This document shows, in pieces, positions 43,556 to 48,215 of a stretch of 48,215 nt of DNA. Source of the DNA: a virus. Position 1 is the stretch's first letter. Each line of letters starts with the position of its first letter. The stretch lies in the IMG/VR virus record IMGVR_UViG_3300017967_002895, positions 1 to 48,215 of that record. One strand, 5' to 3'. The notes under the pieces are model-generated. The model was not told the DNA's origin and did no database searches. It saw only the letters and a program-made list of their open reading frames with translations. Made by a program: the position numbers and the translations under genes.

Positions 43556-44064
43556 ACTTTTTTTCTACTCCATCTTTCTGCGTTAACTGTTGGATTGTGT
43601 CTATTACCGTATAATACTCTTTCGTACTCTTTTCTGTATCCATGAAAATAGTTACCAGTATCTAATGTTCTGTCACATTTATAGGAACCTTGTACTTTAC
43701 AATAATAAATTATATCACACATATTATGACATTGTTCGAATAATGTTGCTCCGCCAACTATTATTTTAGATTTGCCTGGATGTCTAAAATCAATCGCATC
43801 TAATATATCACGCATAGTATGTGCCGTATAATCATAGCAATCGAATACTCCAGGGAAGTTGGATATATCTTTTGTTGTTATTACATATGATTGTGTCTTT
43901 GGGATTGATCTAAATCTTTGCCAAGATTTAGATCCCATAATAACAACATTATCTTTTAATGTTGAATTTAAGTAGTGTTGGTATGAATCACTGATAGGCC
44001 AGGGCATCCCATTTTTATATCCTATACCGTTGTTCTTGTCAACAGACAACAACATACTAATCAT
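43552..44064 (-). CDS. folA: Dihydrofolate reductase
   Basis: A 170-aa dihydrofolate reductase starting at ATG 44064 (M-I-S-M-L-L-S-V-D). An earlier TTG at 44088 is open but adds residues outside the family start. N-N-G-I-G-Y-K-N-G-M-P-W, V-I-M-G-S-K-S-W (the M-G-R-x-T-W region), V-I-T and I-I-V-G-G-A-T-L-F (NADPH loop) are present. It reduces dihydrofolate with NADPH and partners with ThyA. It overlaps the preceding small gene's stop and the thyA start. AAGG precedes the ATG. Confidence 0.9.
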   Translation of the reverse strand: MISMLLSVDKNNGIGYKNGMPWPISDSYQHYLNSTLKDNVVIMGSKSWQRFRSIPKTQSYVITTKDISNFPGVFDCYDYTAHTMRDILDAIDFRHPGKSKIIVGGATLFEQCHNMCDIIYYCKVQGSYKCDRTLDTGNYFHGYRKEYERVLYGNRHNPTVNAERWSRKKV

Positions 44065-44374
44065 TATCATCGCCTTTATAACTGTCAAAATGTTTCTTTA
44101 AAATATTTTTAACATTTTTAATTACGCTATCACGTAATTCTGGTATGTCTACTAATACTTCAACATCATCAATTGCTTCAAAGTTTTTAGCAACTTCTGA
44201 CCAACTAAAGTCTCCTGACATTGGGAGCGGATTTAGTAACTCTTCTCCCGATAGATAGATTACCGAACCATTTCTCATTTTAACTACGATAGTTTTTACA
44301 TATGATGCTGGTATACTAAGAGGAAGTATTTCTTCCATAATTCTATCAAACTCATTTTCTCTATCAAACTTCAT
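44057..44374 (-). CDS. Hypothetical phage protein
   Basis: A 105-aa soluble protein, acidic, with a predicted small alpha/beta fold (V-K-T-I-V-V-K-M-R strand, then L-S-G-E-E-L and a C-terminal helix). No known family recognised. It is placed between a conserved small phage protein and DHFR, with 1-nt and 8-nt overlaps, so it is part of the early nucleotide-metabolism operon. It could be an accessory or host-modulating protein; nothing specific can be seen. Confidence 0.65.
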   Translation of the reverse strand: MKFDRENEFDRIMEEILPLSIPASYVKTIVVKMRNGSVIYLSGEELLNPLPMSGDFSWSEVAKNFEAIDDVEVLVDIPELRDSVIKNVKNILKKHFDSYKGDDND

Positions 44375-44646
44375 CAGCTTAGATCACCATTTTCTTTCAT
44401 TACTTCAACGTGTTCTAACGCTGCTAGAATAACTGCTGCCGACTTAATAAGTTCACTTTCAAAATCGGTTGTGGATGGAGGAGTAAGCATAGTAGCACGT
44501 TTAGTTTCTTGTACAAGATAATAAGAAGCGATTGCAATCCAATCATTTGGTTTGTTTTTAGCATCCCATTCACTACCAGGGATATCTGCCTGGCGTATAC
44601 GCTCCTGTTCAATTCTACTTAATATACTACTACGCTTACTTGACAT
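44374..44646 (-). CDS. Conserved small phage protein
   Basis: A 90-aa protein with a pattern common in phages: I-x-x-E-R-x-R-Q near the start, then N-x-P-N-D-W-I-A-I-A-S-Y-Y and a C-terminal helix with K-S-A-A-V-I-L-A-A-L-E. It is helical and probably cytoplasmic. The function of this family is unknown to me. It starts directly after the stop of the gene at 44647 and overlaps the next start by one base, so it is translationally coupled in the minus-strand operon. Confidence 0.75.
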   Translation of the reverse strand: MSSKRSSILSRIEQERIRQADIPGSEWDAKNKPNDWIAIASYYLVQETKRATMLTPPSTTDFESELIKSAAVILAALEHVEVMKENGDLS

Positions 44647-45285
44647 TTAAGCCTCCGACTTCTTTGGACGACCACGTTTCTTTGGTGCGTCTGTTTTTGC
44701 TTTTGTTGTTACACGAACCTTAGGCTTTGCTTCAGATGGACGCAATGAAGGATCATATTTGTATGCTTCTTCACGTTTTGCGATTGCATCCTGTTCAAGT
44801 AAATTAGCTTGAACCATTAGATTTTGAGCAATAGCACGATTTTCGTCCTTTTTTGAATCTTCTACATTAGCATCTACCTGTGATGGTGCTGATGCTGGTA
44901 CCTCTTCTACTGGCGCCGGGGTATCTGAATCAACCTGATCCATTTGTTCTAAAATTTCTGATAGCCTAACGTTAGTATTTGAATTAGGTGTCATAATAAT
45001 AGAATTTGTTGGAAGTTTTTTAAGATGGCCTTCTTTGTGAAGTGTTTCTAGCATAGGTGTACCATGCCAAAATACTTTACGTGTAAGAACTTCATACAAG
45101 TTATTTGTTGCTTGCCCTTCTGGTGATTCAATAGCTTCCATGTAAGCATCATGGTATCGATCTGGTAATGAATCACTATAAACAACTAAAGCATAGTCTT
45201 TTTCATCAGGTAGTTGCATGAACACTGTACTTAAACGTTGTCCAGTTCCATCATGTCTACCTACATGTTTAAGAAACTTAGCCAT
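44647..45285 (-). CDS. Conserved phage protein with AT-hook-like C-terminus
   Basis: A 212-aa protein. The first 110 residues form a compact alpha/beta region (F-L-K-H-V-G-R-H-D-G-T-G, V-V-Y-S-D-S-L-P-D) seen in marine T4-like phages as a conserved hypothetical. The C-terminal 90 residues are low-complexity and charged, and end in K-K-R-G-R-P-K-K-S, an AT-hook-like DNA-binding motif. It could be a DNA- or RNA-associated early protein. It follows the gene at 45286 with no intergenic base. Confidence 0.7.
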   Translation of the reverse strand: MAKFLKHVGRHDGTGQRLSTVFMQLPDEKDYALVVYSDSLPDRYHDAYMEAIESPEGQATNNLYEVLTRKVFWHGTPMLETLHKEGHLKKLPTNSIIMTPNSNTNVRLSEILEQMDQVDSDTPAPVEEVPASAPSQVDANVEDSKKDENRAIAQNLMVQANLLEQDAIAKREEAYKYDPSLRPSEAKPKVRVTTKAKTDAPKKRGRPKKSEA

Positions 45286-45537
45286 TTATGACTCCGAAGC
45301 CTCTTCAGTTGCTTCGCCTTCTGCTTCAGCATTTTCTGCGTTTTGTGCTTGTACAAAGTCAACAAATGCTTTAACTCTGTTAGCAACATTACCTACAGCA
45401 GAAAGTTCTGATGCTTGAAATGCTCCTCGTTTTGATGCTAGATCGATAATAGCATAAACATTCGCTAGGTCATTTACTGTGACGCTAGGTTGTTCTGTTG
45501 TAGCTGCCTCTTCTACAGCTTGGGTTTCTTCTGACAT
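45286..45537 (-). CDS. Conserved small phage protein, acidic
   Basis: An 83-aa protein. Acidic, low-complexity ends flank a helical core (V-N-D-L-A-N-V-Y-A-I-I-D-L-A-S-K-R-G-A-F-Q-A-S-E-L) of a type conserved in marine T4-like phages. The R-G-A-F-x-x-x-E-L stretch is the best marker. Function unknown. It is the first gene after a perfect consensus promoter (45604-45632) and a structured leader, with AAAGGAG before the ATG; the downstream genes to 42048 probably follow from it. Confidence 0.75.
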   Translation of the reverse strand: MSEETQAVEEAATTEQPSVTVNDLANVYAIIDLASKRGAFQASELSAVGNVANRVKAFVDFVQAQNAENAEAEGEATEEASES

Positions 45538-45560
45538 TTAAAACTCCTTTATTTCTTATG

Positions 45561-45595
45561 TCATATTATATATAATATGAATAAACAGTTATTCA
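45561..45595 (-). promoter_or_regulatory. Two inverted repeats in the 5' leader
   Basis: 45561-45580 is a perfect 20-bp palindrome with half-site TCATATTATA. 45578-45595 is a perfect 7-bp inverted repeat (TGAATAA / TTATTCA) with a 4-nt loop. Both lie between the -10 box at 45604-45609 and the ribosome-binding site, so the transcript should start with a stem-loop, or the DNA may bind a regulator. Confidence 0.6.
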
Positions 45596-45603
45596 TACCT
45601 ACT

Positions 45604-45632
45604 ATTATATCTTATTTTGGGATGAGTGTCAA
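45604..45632 (-). promoter_or_regulatory. Perfect consensus sigma70 promoter
   Basis: Minus strand TTGACA (45632-45627), a 17-nt spacer and TATAAT (45609-45604): the second perfect consensus promoter in the window. It lies between the HNH gene and the operon that runs through thyA. Confidence 0.85.
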
Positions 45633-45638
45633 GTGTTT

Positions 45639-46181
45639 TTACACTGCCATTTGTACATATTCTTCTGGCCAGTTTAGGTATTTTAACCAAATCTCATATC
45701 TAATATGTATCATAAAGTTTTTATTATTATACAATTGATAGAAGTTTGGTTTACTAGGCATTTTCTTTGGAAGAATATGTGTTTTATTTCCTTTACTGTG
45801 ATTGCATTTTTTACATGCTGTTACAATATTTTCCCATGTTGTTTTACCACCTTTTGATTTTGGTAGTACATGGTCTAATGTTAATTCTGAGTTTTTAAAC
45901 TGGGTATGACAGTACTGACATGTCCATTTATCACGTATAAAAATATTGTTTCTTGTAAAGTTCACTGCACCTGTCTGTGGCACATATTCTTTTACAGACA
46001 CAACAGATGGTACTTGTAGTGTATGGTTAACACTATGTACTTCCCATTCATCATGCCATTCTAATACATTGATTTTATCGAGCCAAATGAGTTTGATACT
46101 TTCCTGCCACGTTAGCGTGGAAAGCGGAGTCACACTGAGTGGTGACCCATTGGCATTTAGCAATAAGGTGTCATTACTCAT
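45639..46181 (-). CDS. HNH endonuclease
   Basis: A 180-aa protein with an HNH nuclease domain: C88-x-x-C91, L-D103-H104-V-L-P-K-S-K-G-G, T-W-E-N118-I-V, and C123-x-x-C126 with N-x-x-K-G-N. The two CxxC pairs bind structural zinc and the His-Asn-His set binds the catalytic metal. The N-terminal 80 residues match a domain often found in free-standing phage and cyanobacterial HNH proteins. It may be a homing-type or DNA-processing nuclease. There is no ribosome-binding site; an AATAAATA box ends 5 nt before its ATG. Confidence 0.88.
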   Translation of the reverse strand: MSNDTLLLNANGSPLSVTPLSTLTWQESIKLIWLDKINVLEWHDEWEVHSVNHTLQVPSVVSVKEYVPQTGAVNFTRNNIFIRDKWTCQYCHTQFKNSELTLDHVLPKSKGGKTTWENIVTACKKCNHSKGNKTHILPKKMPSKPNFYQLYNNKNFMIHIRYEIWLKYLNWPEEYVQMAV

Positions 46182-46186
46182 ATAGT

Positions 46187-46194
46187 TATTTATT
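46187..46194 (-). promoter_or_regulatory. Late-promoter box AATAAATA (minus)
   Basis: Minus strand AATAAATA (46194-46187), then ACTAT, then the ATG of the HNH gene at 46181. It gives the HNH gene a late promoter inside an otherwise early block, with the same 5-nt spacing as at three rSAM genes. Confidence 0.6.
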
Positions 46195-46196
46195 CT

Positions 46197-47534
46197 TTAT
46201 TTGGAGTAGTAAGTATGCTCTCCAAACGGTGGGATGATATGATCTGATCCATGAATAACAAACAATGTGTCACAATAGTTTGGATTACCCCATGAACCAA
46301 ACGGATAACCATCTGTGAACATGATGAACTTGTCAGGTTGAATATCGTTTTCTTCCATGAAGTTCCAATTACATTCAAAGTCAGTACCACCACAGCCGAT
46401 AATTTCGTATTCTTTGATTTCCTCAGCATTCATAGGAGTGAATTCTTTAAATGAATCTGCGTATACTTGTGTATCAAAAGTCCAAATACGGAGACGAAAA
46501 TCTTGAAACTGTTGCATGATGCCGTAGATTTCACCTAGAAAGTCACGAATCATGTCATGTGAAATAGAACCTGAAACATCAATACCGATAGCAGCCTCAA
46601 CTTGATACTCATTATCCATACCTGGTAGATAGATACCTAGTGAACGTGACTTACGAGATTGACGCATCCAAGTAAAATCTGATTTTAGTGCAGACTGCAT
46701 TGAAAGATTAAGATGTTCACGCCAGTCCATTTTAGGTTCAGTCATATCTTTAATGATACGCTTGATATCACCGGGAAGATTGCCAGAACCCGCAGACTGT
46801 GCAGCCTGTAGAACAGCTTGTTTCATCTGATCCTTGATTGCTTTAGCTTCTTCTTTAGAAATTTTGATAGGAGCATTGCGTCCAGTAGGATCATTTTCAC
46901 CGTCGCTACCTTGACCTTCACCATCACCAAACATGTGTTCATCAAGTGTTTCAGTGTTAGAGAAATCTTTACCTTGTTCTTTTTGTTCTAGTAGGTCTGC
47001 GTAAATTTCTTCTGTATAAGACTTGTAGTATTTACGATCATACAGCGCAGACTTAGGCATAGTACCGATTTTCGCTTCTACTGTAGCCTGATTAACTTTG
47101 TAGTCAGCAGCAATGTTCCACAGTTTAGGATCACGCTTTTCTTCAGTAAAGTCCATAAGACGACCACCTACACCGCAGTGATCATATACACAGTGAAAGA
47201 CCTCGTGTCCTACAACGAAGTCGATTTCCTCAGGTGTTAGAGTACGAAAGAAGTCACAATTGTAGTAGAAATGCTTGCCGTCAACAGCAGCAGTAGGAAG
47301 CCATTCAGCCTCGACTAGTTTAAGACGAGTAGCAAGTGTACCAAAGAACGGGTGTTTGATTAGCATTCTCACACGACCCGATACAATCATTTCTTTGACT
47401 TCTAAATCAGTGTATTCGAATACTACAGGTTCAGCAGAATCTTCGTCTACTTCGATACCGTTTTCTTTCAGAATATCATCAAGTACTGCGTTAAAATCAT
47501 CTTCTGATTTAATTTCATGAGGTTTGACTTGCAT
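46197..47534 (-). CDS. VWA-domain metallopeptidase-like protein
   Basis: A 445-aa protein with two parts. The N-terminal putative metallopeptidase-like domain has V-V-G-H110-E111-V-F-H114-C (HExxH). The C-terminal VWA-like domain has I-D-V-S-G-S (about 318-323, MIDAS), C-G-G-T-D and F-T-D-G. A low-complexity linker (about 190-245) joins them. Such proteins are encoded beside MoxR-like AAA ATPases in bacteria and marine T4-like phages, and are thought to act as chaperone-type partners. The MoxR-like gene is just upstream. It has its own sigma70-type promoter at 47566-47593 and AAAGGA before the ATG. Confidence 0.85.
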   Translation of the reverse strand: MQVKPHEIKSEDDFNAVLDDILKENGIEVDEDSAEPVVFEYTDLEVKEMIVSGRVRMLIKHPFFGTLATRLKLVEAEWLPTAAVDGKHFYYNCDFFRTLTPEEIDFVVGHEVFHCVYDHCGVGGRLMDFTEEKRDPKLWNIAADYKVNQATVEAKIGTMPKSALYDRKYYKSYTEEIYADLLEQKEQGKDFSNTETLDEHMFGDGEGQGSDGENDPTGRNAPIKISKEEAKAIKDQMKQAVLQAAQSAGSGNLPGDIKRIIKDMTEPKMDWREHLNLSMQSALKSDFTWMRQSRKSRSLGIYLPGMDNEYQVEAAIGIDVSGSISHDMIRDFLGEIYGIMQQFQDFRLRIWTFDTQVYADSFKEFTPMNAEEIKEYEIIGCGGTDFECNWNFMEENDIQPDKFIMFTDGYPFGSWGNPNYCDTLFVIHGSDHIIPPFGEHTYYSK

Positions 47535-47565
47535 GTGATTCGTCCTTTTTTCTAACTACTCTACT

Positions 47566-47593
47566 AATATAACACATATTTAGATAGTGTCAA
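47566..47593 (-). promoter_or_regulatory. Sigma70-type early promoter
   Basis: Minus strand TTGACA (47593-47588), a 16-nt spacer, and TATATT (47571-47566). The same ACTTGACA-N16-TATATTA plan as the promoters at 17120 and 19167. It lies immediately after the terminator hairpin. Confidence 0.8.
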
Positions 47594-47602
47594 GTAATTA
47601 AA

Positions 47603-47617
47603 GGGAGCAATGCTCCC
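47603..47617 (-). terminator. Rho-independent terminator of the MoxR-like gene
   Basis: Read on the minus strand directly after the TAA at 47621-47619: GGGAGC, a 3-nt loop and GCTCCC, followed by TTTAATTA. The GC-rich stem stands out in an AT-rich region. The T-run is short, so termination may be partial. Confidence 0.65.
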
Positions 47618-47618
47618 C

Positions 47619-48215
47619 TTATGCGTTGTGTGCATCAATGATTAGTTTGCCATACTTCTTAAAGAACTTTTCAATGCAGGGAACTTTGCGAGGTTCAAGA
47701 GGAAGTTTGTAAACTTTCAGTGCAGTACGACCACCAAGTACGGTCATTTCTGTTTCAAAGTTATCCATCATAAAGTTGAAGAAGTTGTCAGCCATTTTGT
47801 ACAACTCGTCCATTTTCTCTTTACCATTACGATCAACAAAGTCCTTCAACTCATAACAAAGTGAAGCAGTTAATGAGAACATCGCAGAAATTTCGCTTGC
47901 TTCTGAACCCAGTGTCTTTACTTTACCTGACAAGATATCTGTCGGATTAGGCAGTTTACCAGCAATTGCTCGGTGTGCCATGAACTTAGTTGCGATACCA
48001 TCACCAACAGTACCTGCAATCAAATCATGTAAACGACTGTCTGAGATTTGCTCACCTTCTTGAGGAAGCATCTGAGAAACAAAAGTCCATGAACGAGGAG
48101 TAGCAAACGCCCGTGACGCAGTGCGAGGATCAAAGTTCATAAGATCCATCTTGTTAGCAGTTACATAACCTACGACCTCAGGATCGATATTGTTTTGTAA
48201 TGCCCAAGTCTGCCA
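47619..48215 (-). CDS. MoxR-like AAA+ ATPase, C-terminal part (5' end outside window)
   Basis: The frame is open from the right edge for 198 codons to the TAA at 47621-47619. A Met at 48149 is internal, because the upstream residues (W-Q-T-W-A-L-Q-N-N-I-D-P-E-V-V-G-Y) continue the family pattern. S-R-A-F-A-T-P-R-S-W with the following helical lid matches the C-terminal domain of MoxR-like AAA+ ATPases. The P-loop and Walker B regions lie beyond the window. MoxR ATPases work with VWA proteins, and one is encoded next in the same direction. Confidence 0.8.
   Translation of the reverse strand, partial: WQTWALQNNIDPEVVGYVTANKMDLMNFDPRTASRAFATPRSWTFVSQMLPQEGEQISDSRLHDLIAGTVGDGIATKFMAHRAIAGKLPNPTDILSGKVKTLGSEASEISAMFSLTASLCYELKDFVDRNGKEKMDELYKMADNFFNFMMDNFETEMTVLGGRTALKVYKLPLEPRKVPCIEKFFKKYGKLIIDAHNA

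Noticed and set aside
44065-44088. DHFR start at TTG 44088
   Set aside because: The added residues do not match the family, and an ATG with an AAGG site exists at 44064.
1-48215. tRNA genes, CRISPR arrays, insertion sequences, introns
   Set aside because: I read for them and found no convincing cloverleaf, spaced repeat array, transposase or split gene; a tRNA scan could still find one.

Overview
This window looks like part of a T4-like (Tevenvirinae-type) marine myovirus genome of low G+C content. The evidence is a virion/fibre gene module, tightly packed genes with 1-8 nt overlaps, sigma70-type early promoters on the minus strand, T4-type late promoter boxes (ATAAATA), a thymidylate synthase / dihydrofolate reductase pair, an HNH nuclease, and a MoxR-like ATPase next to a VWA metallopeptidase-like protein. 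The host cannot be named from the sequence; a marine low-G+C bacterium would fit. I saw no tRNA gene, CRISPR array, insertion sequence or attachment site, and no gene-free stretch longer than 300 bases.

Layout. (1) 1-3960, plus strand: tail of one gene, then three virion/fibre structural genes. (2) 4019-16363, plus strand, behind a perfect consensus sigma70 promoter at 3964-3992: one small protein, three glycosyltransferase-like proteins, an unknown, four radical SAM (rSAM) proteins (one with a B12-binding domain), an unknown, a CMP-sugar cytidylyltransferase-like protein and an SGNH hydrolase-like protein. (3) 16350-19136, minus strand: early genes behind three related sigma70 promoters with a partly shared leader; one encodes a predicted lipoprotein resembling polysaccharide lyases. 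(4) 19238-42051, mainly plus strand: SGNH protein, 37-aa conserved small protein, NodU/TobZ-type carbamoyltransferase, duplicated glycosyltransferase, two related methyltransferase-like proteins (one with about eight short repeats), then eleven more rSAM genes interleaved with two SGNH proteins, two QueC-like PP-loop ATPases and a nitroreductase-like protein. Two of these rSAM genes are on the minus strand, each in a divergent pair with its own late-promoter box. (5) 42048-48215, minus strand: Asp/Asn-hydroxylase-like 2OG oxygenase, ThyA, DHFR, four conserved phage hypotheticals, HNH nuclease, VWA protein and the truncated MoxR-like ATPase.

The striking content is fifteen distinct rSAM genes in about 34 kb, all with an intact CX3CX2C motif, mixed with sugar-activating, glycosyl-, carbamoyl-, methyl- and possibly acyl-transferring enzymes, ATP-pyrophosphatases and redox enzymes. 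The simplest reading is a phage-encoded biosynthetic island that builds or decorates a complex molecule, such as a virion or host-surface glycan. Peptide or virion-protein modification (RiPP-like chemistry) and nucleotide modification remain possible. The rSAM proteins fall into four families: seven with an N-terminal twitch-like auxiliary cluster, four with a G-R-x-C-N-Y-type core, three with an H-N-E-H motif, and one B12-dependent.

Another notable signal is the spacing of the ATAAATA box. In four genes without a Shine-Dalgarno sequence it lies exactly 5 nt before the ATG, which suggests leaderless or nearly leaderless late transcripts.
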